Source of the DNA: Hydrogenophilales bacterium 16-64-40
Lineage (GTDB): Bacteria > Pseudomonadota > Gammaproteobacteria > Burkholderiales > Thiobacillaceae
Direction: 5' to 3'
NCBI GenBank assembly: GCA_002256995.1
Contig: NCGX01000003.1
Location: forward strand, 209,839-273,838
Length of the DNA stretch: 64,000 bases
In this document: positions 8,548 to 22,131 of the stretch, piece by piece
How the letters are laid out: every line of letters starts with the position of its first letter
How positions within the stretch are numbered: position 1 is the first letter of the stretch
The notes under the pieces: model-generated
Seen by the model: the letters and a program-made list of their open reading frames with translations, nothing else
The model's database searches: none
Told to the model about the DNA's origin: nothing
Made by a program: the position numbers and the translations under genes

Positions 8548-9464
8548 AACTGCTGCAACTGCCTCGCCCCGAGTTGCGGCGCCAACTGGCTGGCGCCGGC
8601 ATCTGGCTGCGAACCGGGCCATTTTCGCTCAGACTGCGATCGCGCTTCCCCGCCGTGGCAGAAGGTCTGGCTGAACTTTACGGCCAGTTCGAAGTGCGCA
8701 ACGCCCACGAGGCCTTTACCGACTTCCACGTGTCGGTGAACCCGCCTGCCACCCTGCGCCGCTGGCTGCGTCCCCAGGCTGCGTTTTCGTTCGACGGCAT
8801 GCAGCCTTTCAAGCCGCTGCCGCGCGACCAGGCGTTTCCGATGCTGGAATGGGGGCTCAACTGGTGCGTGTCGACGCAAGCACATCAGTACCTGATCATC
8901 CACGCGGCCGTGGTCGAAAAGAATGGCCTGGCAGCGATCCTGCCGGCGCCGCCCGGTTCCGGCAAAAGCACGCTGGCGGCCGGGCTGGTGTTGTCTGGCT
9001 GGCGCCTGCTGTCGGACGAACTCACCCTGATCGACCGCAAGACCGGCCTGATCCAACCGCTGCCACGGCCCGTCAGCCTGAAGAACAAGTCGATCGACGT
9101 CATTCGCCAGTTTGCCCCGGACGTCCACATCAACCGCGCCTCGCACGACACCGTCAAGGGCACGGTGGCGCATATGCGGCCGCCCCGCGACAGCGTGCGG
9201 CGCCAACATGAAACAGCGCGCCCCGGCTGGGTAATTTTCCCCAAGTGGGAAGCCGGCGCGGCGGCCACCCTGACCCCCCGTTCGCGGGCGCAGACCTTCA
9301 TGTTCCTGGCACAAAATGCATTCAACTACAGCCATCTCGGGGCGGATGGCTTCCGGGTCGGCACCACGCTGATTGACCAGGCGGACTGTTACGATTTCCA
9401 CTACAGCGCACTGGACGAGGCCATTGCCACGTTCGATCGTCTGGCCGAGCACCGCACGTCCTGA
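8544..9464 (+). CDS. HprK-related kinase A
   Basis: 306 residues. A Walker A motif G138-S-G-K-S-T and a following L-L-S-D-E segment match the P-loop kinase fold of HPr kinase/phosphorylase. The usual HPr-binding N-terminal domain of HprK is absent and no HPr or PTS gene is near, so the substrate is not expected to be HPr. In lasso-peptide clusters HprK-like kinases phosphorylate the precursor's C-terminal serine and sit beside a nucleotidyltransferase gene; the same pairing here suggests modification of a protein or peptide. Overlaps the PqqD-like gene by 4 bp and is followed after 4 bp by the nucleotidyltransferase. Confidence 0.85.
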   Translation: MKLLQLPRPELRRQLAGAGIWLRTGPFSLRLRSRFPAVAEGLAELYGQFEVRNAHEAFTDFHVSVNPPATLRRWLRPQAAFSFDGMQPFKPLPRDQAFPMLEWGLNWCVSTQAHQYLIIHAAVVEKNGLAAILPAPPGSGKSTLAAGLVLSGWRLLSDELTLIDRKTGLIQPLPRPVSLKNKSIDVIRQFAPDVHINRASHDTVKGTVAHMRPPRDSVRRQHETARPGWVIFPKWEAGAAATLTPRSRAQTFMFLAQNAFNYSHLGADGFRVGTTLIDQADCYDFHYSALDEAIATFDRLAEHRTS

Positions 9465-9468
9465 AGCC

Positions 9469-10566
9469 ATGAAGCCCCTATCCCGCAACCTGCTTTCCCG
9501 CACCCTGCGTTCGCCCGATATCGCCGCCCAGTTTTCCATGAGCGAATGGGACATGCTGGTACGCCAGGCCCGGGCGGCGGGACTGCTGGCCCGTCTGGCG
9601 CACCGCTTTTGTCAGCACGGGCTGACGGCTGCCATCCCGGCGGTGGCGCGCTGGCATTTCGACGCCGCCGAGACGCTGGCCGACAAGCAGCAAACGGCCG
9701 TGCGCTGGGAACTGCAACAGCTTCGCGCCGCGCTGGTCGATCTCGGCAGTCCGCTGATCGTGCTCAAGGGGGCGGCCTATGTCGCCGCCAACCTGCCTGC
9801 CGCGGCGGGGCGGCTGTTCAACGACATCGACATCCTCGTGCCGCGCGAGCGGCTGAAGCAGGCCGAATCCTCGCTCATGCTGGCGGGCTGGCATGCCACC
9901 GGCCTGTCGGAATACGACAAGCGTTACTACCGCCGCTGGATGCACGAGATTCCCCCGATGCAGCACGTCCAGCGCGCCACCGTGATCGACGTGCATCACG
10001 CGATCCTGCCCGACACCGCGCGCTACCACCCGGATTCCGCCAAGTTGCGCAGCCGCGCCGTCGCGGTGGAAGGTCTGCCCGGCATCCATGTTCTGGCGGC
10101 GGAAGACCGCATCCTGCACTCGGCCACGCATTTGTTCCACGACGGCGAACTGCCGCACGGCCTGCGCGACCTGACCGACCTCGACCTGCTGCTGCGCGAC
10201 GCCGCGCTCGATCACCATTTCTGGCCGCGCCTGACCGCGCGCGCCGACGAACTGCAACTGAGCCGCTCGCTGTTCTATGCCCTGCGTTATCTGCGCCATT
10301 TCCTCGATACACCGGTTCCCGACGACGTCACGGCCACCCTCGACGCCGCCGCCCCCAATCGAGTCACCCTCGCGCTGATGGACCGCATCTTCAGCCGCGT
10401 GCTCGCCCCCGATCATGCGAGCTGTGCGGACAGTTTCACCCCGGCTGCACGCCTGGCCGCCTTCGTGCGCGCTCACTGGTTGCGCATGCCCGCGCATCTG
10501 CTGATCCCGCATCTGTTTCACAAGGCTTTCGTCAGCCCCTATCAACGCACGCCCAAACCGGCTTGA
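9469..10566 (+). CDS. Nucleotidyltransferase-fold protein of the HprK-related system
   Basis: 365 residues. About residues 85-125 contain V-L-K-G-A-A-Y followed by F-N-D-I-D-I-L-V, the paired-aspartate motif of the uncharacterised nucleotidyltransferase family NTP_transf_5 (DNA polymerase beta-like fold). A second half of about 200 helical residues follows. It may transfer a nucleotide or phosphate group onto the product of the kinase upstream, as proposed for the kinase/nucleotidyltransferase pair of lasso peptides. The stop codon overlaps the -35 element of the grxD promoter, so the cluster ends here. Confidence 0.82.
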   Translation: MKPLSRNLLSRTLRSPDIAAQFSMSEWDMLVRQARAAGLLARLAHRFCQHGLTAAIPAVARWHFDAAETLADKQQTAVRWELQQLRAALVDLGSPLIVLKGAAYVAANLPAAAGRLFNDIDILVPRERLKQAESSLMLAGWHATGLSEYDKRYYRRWMHEIPPMQHVQRATVIDVHHAILPDTARYHPDSAKLRSRAVAVEGLPGIHVLAAEDRILHSATHLFHDGELPHGLRDLTDLDLLLRDAALDHHFWPRLTARADELQLSRSLFYALRYLRHFLDTPVPDDVTATLDAAAPNRVTLALMDRIFSRVLAPDHASCADSFTPAARLAAFVRAHWLRMPAHLLIPHLFHKAFVSPYQRTPKPA

Positions 10567-10590
10567 CGCGGGACGCGGCGTGCGTATAAT
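10563..10590 (+). promoter_or_regulatory. Sigma70-type promoter of grxD
   Basis: TTGACG at 10563-10568, a 16-bp spacer and a perfect TATAAT at 10585-10590. It lies 39 bp before the grxD start codon and overlaps the stop codon of the preceding gene. Confidence 0.8.
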
Positions 10591-10629
10591 TCCCGAGTAT
10601 TCCACTCAAGTATTGTTCAGGAGCCCCAG

Positions 10630-10950
10630 ATGACCGCGCTAGACCGCATTCGTGACCAAGTCACCACCAACACCGTCGTGCTGTACATGAAGGGCACGCC
10701 CCAGTTTCCGCAGTGCGGCTTTTCGTCGCGCGCGGCGCAAGTGCTGCAGGCCTGCGGCGTGAATGACTTTCTGGCGGTCAACGTGCTGGCCGACCCGGAA
10801 ATTTTCGAAAACCTGAAGTACTACGCCAACTGGCCGACTTTCCCGCAGCTCTATGTCAAGGGCGAACTGGTCGGCGGCTGCGACATCATGATCGAGATGT
10901 ACCAGAAGGGTGAAATGCAGAAATTGCTGGAAGAAGCGCAGGCCGCCTGA
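10630..10950 (+). CDS. grxD: Monothiol glutaredoxin (Grx4 type)
   Basis: 106 residues with the C29-G-F-S active site and the K-G-T-P-x-x-P motif typical of Fe-S-cluster-binding monothiol glutaredoxins. They carry [2Fe-2S] clusters and hand them to target proteins. AGGAG lies just upstream of the ATG, a strong sigma70 promoter at 10563-10590, and a bidirectional terminator follows, so it is a single-gene unit. Confidence 0.96.
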   Translation: MTALDRIRDQVTTNTVVLYMKGTPQFPQCGFSSRAAQVLQACGVNDFLAVNVLADPEIFENLKYYANWPTFPQLYVKGELVGGCDIMIEMYQKGEMQKLLEEAQAA

Positions 10951-10967
10951 CACCGCGCCCCGACCCC

Positions 10968-10996
10968 AAAAAAGCCGACTTTGTGTCGGCTTTTTT
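10968..10996. terminator. Bidirectional intrinsic terminator between grxD and ntrC
   Basis: AAAAAAGCCGAC (10968-10979), a 5-nt loop and GTCGGCTTTTTT (10985-10996). The A and T tracts make it work for both convergent genes. Confidence 0.92.
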
Positions 10997-11025
10997 GTTG
11001 TGGCTTCAAACGCGCTCCCAGACGA

Positions 11026-12449
<1,424 letters not shown>

Positions 12450-12453
<4 letters not shown>

Positions 12454-13505
12454 GTAGGTAAGGGAAGAAAAATCGAAAACACGGTATGGCCGGGGCGGCT
12501 TTCGCAGTCGATGGTGCCGTGATTTTGCGCAATCAGCGTCTGCGCAACGGCCAGCCCGAGCCCGCTGCCGCCTTCGCGCCCGGATACCAGCGGATAGAAA
12601 ATCTGTTCGCGGATGTCCTCGGGAATGCCGGGACCATTGTCGATGATCTCAACCCGCATGCCCAACCGATAGCGGCGGCTTTCCAGCGTGATCTGCCGCG
12701 CCACGCGGGTCCTGAAGACGATCTCACCCTGGCCGTGCATGGCCTGCACCGCATTGCGCGCGATGTTGAGCGTGGCCTGGATCAGCTGTTCGGCGTCGGC
12801 GCGGATTTCCGGCAGGCTGACGTCGTAATCGCGCCGCAGCGTCACGCTCGGCGTTTCGGCCAGAATCAGGCTGCGCACCCGCTCCAGAACCTCGTGGATA
12901 TTGACCGCACCAAAACGGGGCATGCGGTGCGGCGTCAGCAAGCGCTCCATTAACGACTGCAGGCGGTCGGATTCCTTGATGATGACCTGGGTGTATTCGC
13001 GCAGGCTCTCGCGCGGCAGCTCGTACTCCAGCAATTGCGCCGCGCCGCGGATGCCGCCGAGCGGATTCTTGATTTCGTGTGCCAGGTTGCGCAGCAGGTC
13101 GCGGTTGGCTTCCTGCTGCAGGCGCGCCTGCTCCAGCCGGGCGATGCGCAGGTGCGGATCAACTGCCCGCATCTCGATCAATACGGCTTGCGGCGGCGTA
13201 TCCAGCGGGGAAATGCTGCACCCCAGGCGGATCGGCGGATGCCCACTCACCGCCACGTCAAGCTCGTATTCGATGACGGTTTCCTGCTCGCTGCGCGCGG
13301 TCCGGATTGCCGCCCGCAGCTCGGGACTGCGCTCGAACACGTGGTCGGCAGGGTTGGCAACCAGCAGCGCGCCCGATACGCCAAGCAGCGTTTCGGCAGC
13401 CGGATTGACATAGTGGATGCGATCATCCGCATCCAGCACCATGGCGCCGGTGGACAGGCAATCAAGTCCGGAAAATTCGCTGGGGGACGTCGGCAGCATG
13501 CTCAT
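12450..13505 (-). CDS. glnL: Nitrogen regulation sensor histidine kinase NtrB
   Basis: 351 residues, cytoplasmic: N-terminal PAS domain (about 10-120), the H-box N-L-A-H-E-I-K-N-P with the phosphorylated histidine, and a C-terminal ATPase domain with D-N-G-P-G-I-P and G-x-G-L-G-L. NtrB phosphorylates or dephosphorylates NtrC according to PII signalling. Overlaps ntrC by 4 bp. Confidence 0.96.
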
Positions 13506-13553
13506 GCACTCACTGGAAGCACTGATTGTGCCAGAGCAAGTGGAGCCGTGCGT

Positions 13554-14024
13554 TTACTTCAAATTGGCCAGTTCGCGCTGGATCGAGGCGACGTTCTGCT
13601 CGTGCTGCTGCACGCTGGCGCGCAATCTCGTCACACGATTGATATAGCTTGCATCGGTCGCGCGCTCGCCGGGCTGAAGACGCTCGCCCAGCGCCAGCTG
13701 GCGGCGCGCCTCGTCGGCATTGCGGCGCTCGCCGGCAATTTCGTCCTGCAGCACCTGGCGGCGGACGTCGTCGCGCCGCTTCTGCGTGCCGGCATCGATG
13801 CGCGGAAAATCCGCTGGACTGGGATTGTAAGACGCCCGCCGCGGCGATTTGGCCGCCGGCGGAAGCGGCGCCGGCGCACCTGGCAGAACAATGCGCTGGG
13901 CACCCTTCTTGTAGACATCGGTAAACGTCACCTGACCGTTTTCATCGACGTATTTGTAGATGTCCGCCTGCACGGGTGCGGCCAGAATCAGACACAACAG
14001 GAAGGGAAAACGGGCGATTGGCAT
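13554..14024 (-). CDS. DUF4124-domain periplasmic protein
   Basis: 156 residues. An N-terminal signal peptide (hydrophobic to A-P-V-Q-A at about residue 20) is followed by the DUF4124 signature D-I-Y-K-Y-V-D-E-N-G-Q-V-T-F-T-D and then a Pro/Ala-rich linker and a charged coiled-coil-like C-terminus. Function unknown. It sits between glnA and ntrB, a common place for this family in betaproteobacteria. Confidence 0.87.
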   Translation of the reverse strand: MPIARFPFLLCLILAAPVQADIYKYVDENGQVTFTDVYKKGAQRIVLPGAPAPLPPAAKSPRRASYNPSPADFPRIDAGTQKRRDDVRRQVLQDEIAGERRNADEARRQLALGERLQPGERATDASYINRVTRLRASVQQHEQNVASIQRELANLK

Positions 14025-14092
14025 GGGATCAAGTTTAACGTACCCATTTCTTAACGGCCAAAAGCCGGCAATCTTGACCGCAAGCCGGCCAC

Positions 14093-14119
14093 AAAAAAAG
14101 GGCGGCCGAAGCCGCCCTC
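14093..14119 (-). terminator. Intrinsic terminator of glnA
   Basis: Read on the minus strand: GGGCGGC, loop TTCG, GCCGCCC, then a T7 tract (forward bases 14093-14117). It lies about 20 bp after the glnA stop and separates glnA from the DUF4124-ntrB-ntrC genes. Confidence 0.92.
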
Positions 14120-14136
14120 GTTGCTGCGCGCCGCGA

Positions 14137-15435
<1,299 letters not shown>

Positions 15436-15518
15436 GCTGAATCTCCTCAAACTGAAATAGACGAAATGATGGCCTCCAACGGGAGGCCGTAATGATTGTT
15501 GAAACTGTTTTGTAATTA

Positions 15519-15533
15519 GCAGCAACCGTGCCA
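15519..15533 (-). promoter_or_regulatory. Sigma54 promoter of glnA
   Basis: On the minus strand TGGCACGGTTGCTGC, with the invariant GG and GC at the required 12-bp distance; only one base of the -12 TTGC block differs. It lies about 85 bp before the glnA start codon. Confidence 0.75.
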
Positions 15534-15606
15534 TGCGGAAAATCAGGCTCGGATCATTGTGCCACAAGGCCTATGCAGCGGATAGCACAGTGCATACTTT
15601 CGTTGA

Positions 15607-15623
15607 TGCACCAATAACATGCA
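15607..15623. promoter_or_regulatory. Putative NtrC site (distal)
   Basis: TGCAC-N7-ATGCA, one mismatch from the NtrC dyad GCAC-N7-GTGC. Its centre is 31 bp (three helical turns) from the stronger site at 15638-15654. Confidence 0.55.
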
Positions 15624-15637
15624 CCAGCACCTATTCG

Positions 15638-15654
15638 CGCACTATTTTGGTGCG
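15638..15654. promoter_or_regulatory. NtrC binding site
   Basis: CGCAC-TATTTTG-GTGCG, a perfect dyad that fits the NtrC consensus GCAC-N7-GTGC. It lies about 105-120 bp upstream of the glnA sigma54 element, the normal enhancer distance, and abuts the -35 region of the divergent rhodanese promoter. Confidence 0.75.
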
Positions 15655-15656
15655 AA

Positions 15657-15684
15657 TTGTGCCGGGCAGTGAATTTCATATAAT
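15657..15684 (+). promoter_or_regulatory. Sigma70-type promoter of the divergent rhodanese gene
   Basis: TTGTGC at 15657-15662, a 16-bp spacer and a perfect TATAAT at 15679-15684, 25 bp before the ATG at 15710. The NtrC site at 15638-15654 lies just upstream of its -35 element, so NtrC could affect both directions. Confidence 0.65.
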
Positions 15685-15709
15685 GCGCATTAACAATAAA
15701 GGAGCCGCC

Positions 15710-16165
15710 ATGGGACGCATCACCGAGTTGCTCGACACCGCACACAGCCGCAGCCACGCGAATTCCTGGTCTTTTGCAGGCGCCCTGCTGCCGCACGAGG
15801 CACTTGAATTGCTCCAGCTTGCGCCCGGGGCCCGCCTGATCGACGTGCGCTCGCGCGCGGAACTCGAATTGAATGGCGTCATCCCCGATGCGCTGCATGT
15901 CGAATGGCAATTCTGGCCGGGATGGGGCCTCAACCCTCATTTTCTGACACAGCTCGCCCAGGCCACCGATCCGGAAGCGCTGCTGATATTCATCTGTCGT
16001 ACCGGCGCGCGCTCGTATCGCGCCGCGTCCGCTTGCACCGAAGCCGGACGCGGCAATTGCTACAACGTCCTGGAAGGCTTCGAAGGCGACCTCAACAAGG
16101 CCGCCGGCCACCGCAACGAGCTCAACGGCTGGAAATTCCGCGGCCTGCCCTGGACCCAAAGCTGA
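15710..16165 (+). CDS. Single-domain rhodanese-like protein
   Basis: 151 residues. The rhodanese domain ends in the active-site loop C96-R-T-G-A-R-S, preceded by L-I-D-V-R-S. Long inserts (W-Q-F-W-P-G-W-G-L-N-P) and the C-terminal G-F-E-G-D-L-N segment match a subgroup common in sulfur-oxidising betaproteobacteria. It probably binds or transfers sulfane sulfur; the acceptor is unknown. Start chosen for its AAAGGAG site. It is divergent from glnA. Confidence 0.88.
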   Translation: MGRITELLDTAHSRSHANSWSFAGALLPHEALELLQLAPGARLIDVRSRAELELNGVIPDALHVEWQFWPGWGLNPHFLTQLAQATDPEALLIFICRTGARSYRAASACTEAGRGNCYNVLEGFEGDLNKAAGHRNELNGWKFRGLPWTQS

Positions 16166-16210
16166 ACGGAAAACCCGGCGCGTCCGCTTAGCCGCTAGAA
16201 TACGGCCGCC

Positions 16211-17008
16211 ATGACCGACCGCTACGCCGTATTCGGGCACCCGATTGCCCACTCCAAATCCCCGCTGATCCACGCTGCCTTTGCCCGCCAGACCGGGCAG
16301 GACATGACGTACGAGGCAATCCTCGCGCCGACCGACGGCTTTGCCGACAGCGTGGCCGCTTTCATCGCGGCGGGCGGGCGCGGCGCCAACGTCACGGTGC
16401 CGTTCAAGCAACAGGCGTTTGCGCTGGCGAACCGTCGCACCCCGCGCGCCGAACATGCCGGGGCGGTGAACACGCTGAGCTTCGAGGCAGGCAGCATCCT
16501 CGGCGACAACACCGACGGCGCCGGGCTGGTGGCCGATCTCACGCGCAATCTGAGTTGCGCGATCGCCGGCAAACGCATCCTGCTGCTCGGCGCCGGCGGC
16601 GCGGCACGCGGCGTGATCGGGCCGCTGCTCGACCAGCACCCCGCCACGCTCGTCATCGCCAACCGCACCGTCAGCCGCGCCCAAGCACTCGCCGAACAGT
16701 TCGGCCACGGCATCCGCGCATGCGGCTTCGATGGCCTCGACACACCCTTCGACCTCGTCATCAACGCCACCGCCGCCAGCCTGGCCGGCGAACTGCCGCC
16801 GCTGTCGCCGCGCGTGTTCACCGCCGACACCCTGGCCTACGACATGATGTACGGGCGAGACACGCCCTTCCTCAGCTTCGCACGCGCGCACGGCGCGGCC
16901 ACCGCCGACGGCCTCGGCATGCTGGTCGAACAAGCGGCCGAAGCGTTTTATCTGTGGCGCGGCATGCGCCCTGACACCGCCCCGGTCATCGCGAGCCTGC
17001 GCACATGA
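16211..17008 (+). CDS. aroE: Shikimate dehydrogenase
   Basis: 265 residues, full length. Reduces 3-dehydroshikimate with NADPH in aromatic amino acid synthesis. The substrate-binding S-K-S-P near the N-terminus, the catalytic lysine in V-P-F-K-Q and the nucleotide-binding G-A-G-G-A-A-R are present. Overlaps mtgA by 4 bp (ATGA at 17005). Confidence 0.96.
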   Translation: MTDRYAVFGHPIAHSKSPLIHAAFARQTGQDMTYEAILAPTDGFADSVAAFIAAGGRGANVTVPFKQQAFALANRRTPRAEHAGAVNTLSFEAGSILGDNTDGAGLVADLTRNLSCAIAGKRILLLGAGGAARGVIGPLLDQHPATLVIANRTVSRAQALAEQFGHGIRACGFDGLDTPFDLVINATAASLAGELPPLSPRVFTADTLAYDMMYGRDTPFLSFARAHGAATADGLGMLVEQAAEAFYLWRGMRPDTAPVIASLRT

Positions 17009-17706
17009 TGCGCACCGCGTTGCGCTGGCTGGGCAAGGGCATCGCCCTGGCGATCGCACTGGTGCTGCTGTATCAGCTGTGGATCTTCGCGCATGTGCTG
17101 TGGTGGATCGACCACAACCCCACCTCCACTGCGTTCATGGCGGCAGGCCTGGCGCGCCAGCAGGACAAGAACCCCGATGCCGAGCTGCGCCACAAGTGGG
17201 TTCCCTACGACCGCATTTCCAGCCATCTCAAGCGCGCCATCGTCGCCGCCGAAGATGCGAAATTCCTGGCGCACGAGGGCTTCGACGTCGAAGGCATCCA
17301 GGCCGCCGTCGAAAAGAATCTGAAGAAGGGCAAACTCGTTGCCGGCGGCTCCACCATCAGCCAGCAGCTCGCCAAGAACCTGTTCCTGTCCGGCGAGCGC
17401 AGCTTCATCCGCAAGGGCCAGGAGGCGGTCATCACGCTGATGATCGAAGCCACCTGGAGCAAGCGGCGCATCCTCGAGGTGTATCTCAACGTCATCGAGT
17501 GGGGCAACGGCATCTACGGTGCCGAAGCCGCCGCCCGCCGCTACTACAAGACCTCCGCCGCCAACCTCAATCGCGACCAGGCCGCCCGCATGGCCGCGAT
17601 GGTGCCCAACCCGCGCCTGTACGAGCACAACCGCGGCTCGCGCACGTATCAGCGGCGCGTTGCCGTCATCAAGCGCTACATGGGTTACTCGCAGGTGCCG
17701 CGCTGA
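17005..17706 (+). CDS. mtgA: Monofunctional biosynthetic peptidoglycan transglycosylase
   Basis: 233 residues: one N-terminal membrane helix (about 10-35) and a GT51 domain with the catalytic glutamate in A-A-E-D-A-K-F and the [13 protein letters not shown] motif. It polymerises lipid II into glycan strands in the periplasm. Coupled to aroE by a 4-bp overlap, a frequent proteobacterial pair. Confidence 0.96.
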   Translation: MMRTALRWLGKGIALAIALVLLYQLWIFAHVLWWIDHNPTSTAFMAAGLARQQDKNPDAELRHKWVPYDRISSHLKRAIVAAEDAKFLAHEGFDVEGIQAAVEKNLKKGKLVAGGSTISQQLAKNLFLSGERSFIRKGQEAVITLMIEATWSKRRILEVYLNVIEWGNGIYGAEAAARRYYKTSAANLNRDQAARMAAMVPNPRLYEHNRGSRTYQRRVAVIKRYMGYSQVPR

Positions 17707-17761
17707 GCCGAGTTATTTTTGGCTCCTCATTTACCCCTGAATGAGTGAAGCGTGACCCGAC

Positions 17762-17813
17762 CGTCTCTTGTTCGGCCTTATGTGGAGCTCCACATAAGGC
17801 CGAACATGAGACG
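17762..17813. repeat. 52-bp palindrome with no loop
   Basis: Arms 17762-17787 and 17788-17813 are reverse complements over 26 bp with one mismatch, centred on GAGCTC (core TTATGTGGAGCTCCACATAA). It lies in the 278-bp gap between mtgA and mgtE, which holds no gene. It could form a cruciform or a very stable RNA hairpin and resembles a dispersed palindromic repeat; there is no T tract. Confidence 0.9.
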
Positions 17814-17984
17814 TCCGCCGCAAATCCCTGAAGTCCATTACGGGTCGATTTGGCTTTGCGCCCCAAAGAAATCCCCATCAGGGTAAGCTAGCTATTGGTC
17901 GACTTTGGCAGCATTTAGCCAAGCCGGGACACGCCTGCAAACCCTGGCGCGTTACAATCGCGGGGCTTTTAGCCGACCCGCCCA

Positions 17985-19423
17985 ATGACCGAAAACCTCG
18001 AAAACCAGTCGCAGGACAATCTCGAAACCAGCCTGGCGCAGGTGCAGACCCTGCTCGCCAAGATGCGGCTGGTGGAGGAGCTCGTCCACAAGCAGGGCGG
18101 GCCGCGGCAGGATCTGGTCGAGAACCTGGTGCACAAGCAGAACCTGGCTGAGTTGCAGCGCAAGCTGGAAGAGCTGCACCCGGCCGACGTGGCCTACATC
18201 CTGGAGGCGTTGCCGCTGGACGAGCGGCGGCTGGTGTGGGGCCAGGTCAAGTCCGAGCGCGACGGCGAGATTCTGCTGGAGGTGTCCGACTCGGTTCGCG
18301 AGTCGCTGATCCAGATGATGGACAAGGCGGAGCTGCTGGCCGCCGCCGAGTCGCTCGACACCGACGAGATCGCCGACATCGCGGCCGACCTGCCGCATGA
18401 CGTGATCCAGGAACTGCTCACCAGCCTCGACGCGCAAAAACGCGCGCACCTGCAATCCGCGCTGGCCTATCCCGAGGACACGGTGGGGGCGCTGATGGAT
18501 TTCGAGATGGTGACGATCCGCGTCGATGTCACGCTGGAAGTCGCGCTGCGCTACCTGCGCCGGCTGGGCGAACTGCCCGACCAGCTGGACAAGCTGTTCG
18601 TGGTGGACCGCGAGGACGCGATCATCGGCGTGCTGCCGTTAAAACGCCTGCTGACGACCGACCCCGAAGCCTCGGTGGCGGCGGTGATGGTCGAGGACTT
18701 CATCAAGTTCCACCCCGAGGACGAGGCGCAGGAAGCGGCGCAGGCGTTCGAGCGCTACGACTTGGTGATGGCGCCGGTGGTGGATGCGCAGGGGCGGCTG
18801 ATCGGGCGGCTCACCGTCGACGCGGTACTGGACTACATCCGCGAATCGGCCGACGCCGACATGCTGTCGATGGCCGGCCTGAAGGAGGAGGAAGACCTGT
18901 TCTCCACCGTCTGGCGTTCGGCGAAAAACCGCTGGATGTGGCTGTCGATCAACCTTGCCACCGCCTTCATCGCCTCGCGCGTGATCGGCGCATTCGAGGG
19001 CTCGATCGAAAAACTGGCGGCACTGGCGGCGCTGATGCCGATCATCGCCGGCATCGGCGGCAACACCGGCAACCAGACCATCGCGCTGATCGTGCGCGGC
19101 CTCGCGCTGGGCCAGATCACCCAGGCCAACGCGCGCCGCCTGGTGGTGAAGGAGCTCGGTGTCGCCCTGTTCAACGGCCTGCTGTGGGGCTCGGTGGTCG
19201 GCGTGTTCGCCTGGCTGCTGTACGACAACCTGGCGCTGGGCGGGGTGATGGCGCTGGCGATGCTGCTCAACCTGATCGTCGCGGCGCTGGCCGGCATTTT
19301 CATTCCGATGACGCTGGAACGGATGAAGCGCGACCCGGCCGTCGGCTCGTCGGTTCTGCTGACCTTCACCACCGACAGCATGGGCTTCTTCATCTTCCTC
19401 GGGCTCGCCACCGTGCTGCTGCT

Positions 19424-19427
<4 letters not shown>
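17985..19427 (+). CDS. mgtE: Magnesium transporter MgtE
   Basis: 480 residues: N-terminal helical superhelix domain (about 35-160), two CBS domains (about 170-290) and five C-terminal membrane helices containing the conserved P-I-I-A-G-I-G-G-N-T-G-N-Q pore segment. It imports Mg2+ and is gated by Mg2+ bound to the cytoplasmic domains. Overlaps msbA by 4 bp (ATGA at 19424). Confidence 0.96.
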
Positions 19428-21162
<1,735 letters not shown>

Positions 21163-21166
<4 letters not shown>

Positions 21167-21915
21167 ACGCAACAACAACAGGCTGGGTCAAGCCCTCCCG
21201 CTCGCTCTCCACCGCGGCCGGCCGCGCCATCGGCGACTACCGCATGATCCGCGACGGCGACCGCATCCTGCTGGGCTTGTCGGGCGGCAAGGATTCGCTC
21301 TCCTTGCTGCACACGCTGCACCACCTGCAACAGAAGGCGCCGGTGAAATTCGAGCTGCTGGCGTGCACCGTCGACCCGCAGTCCGACCAGTACGACCCGT
21401 CTCCGCTCACGCCCTATCTGGCCGAACTCGGCGTGCCCTACTTTCTCGAGTCGCAGCCGATCATGGTCGAGGCGCAGAAGACGCTGACCAAGGACTCCGA
21501 TTCCTACTGCGCCTACTGCTCGCGCATGCGGCGCGGCATCCTCTACCGCGTCGCGCGCGAGCAGAACTGCAACGTCGTCGCCATGGCCCACCATCTGGAC
21601 GACCTCGCCGAAACGCTGATGATGTCGATGCTGTTCGGCGGCAAGCTGCGGACCATGTCGCCGCACTATCTCAACGACGCCGGCGACCTGCGCATCATCC
21701 GGCCGTTTGCCTACGCGCGCGAACGCCAGACCCGCGCGTTTGCGGCAGATTCCGGCCTGCCGGTGATTTTCGAGAACTGCCCGGCGTGTTTCGCCAAGCC
21801 GCAGCAGCGCTACGCGATGAAGCAGATGCTGGCCGAGCAGGAGAAAGTGCATCCGCGCATCTTCAACAGCCTGCTGACGGCGATGCGGCCGCTGATGGGC
21901 GAGCCGCCCGCCTGA
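21163..21915 (+). CDS. ttcA: TtcA-like PP-loop tRNA 2-thiocytidine synthetase
   Basis: 250 residues. The PP-loop ATPase motif S-G-G-K-D-S is at about residue 44, the C-A-Y-C pair at about 120 and a third cysteine region (N-C-P-A-C) near 210, matching the cysteines that hold the Fe-S cluster of TtcA, which thiolates C32 of tRNA. It is shorter than E. coli TtcA (311), lacking most of the C-terminal extension, so it belongs to a short subfamily. Last gene of the mgtE-msbA run. Confidence 0.85.
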
Positions 21916-21991
21916 GCGACCTTAGCCCGTCCGGAACACCAGCGGGTGGTCCCGTGCAGGTCTTGCAGGACAAGGCCGCATGGGTCATGAG

Positions 21992-22088
21992 TGGCGGAAG
22001 AGAGTGGGAGTCGAACCCACCAAGGACCGTCTGACGGCCCTTACCGGATTTGAAGTCCGGCCGCCCCACCGGGGAACGCATCTCTTCC
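21992..22088 (-). tRNA. selC: tRNA-Sec (anticodon TCA)
   Basis: 97 nt on the minus strand with an encoded CCA end. The acceptor stem is 8 bp (GGAAGAGA with TCTCTTCC, discriminator G), the anticodon loop reads CTTCAAA with anticodon TCA, the variable arm is long (about 22021-22040 forward) and the T arm is GTGGG/CCCAC. The 8-bp acceptor stem and large variable arm are hallmarks of selenocysteine tRNA. It lies 43 bp after selB on the same strand and could share its transcript. Confidence 0.96.
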
Positions 22089-22131
22089 ATGAACGCCCTC
22101 GAGCGCGACGCCCGAGGGTACACAGCAGCGG

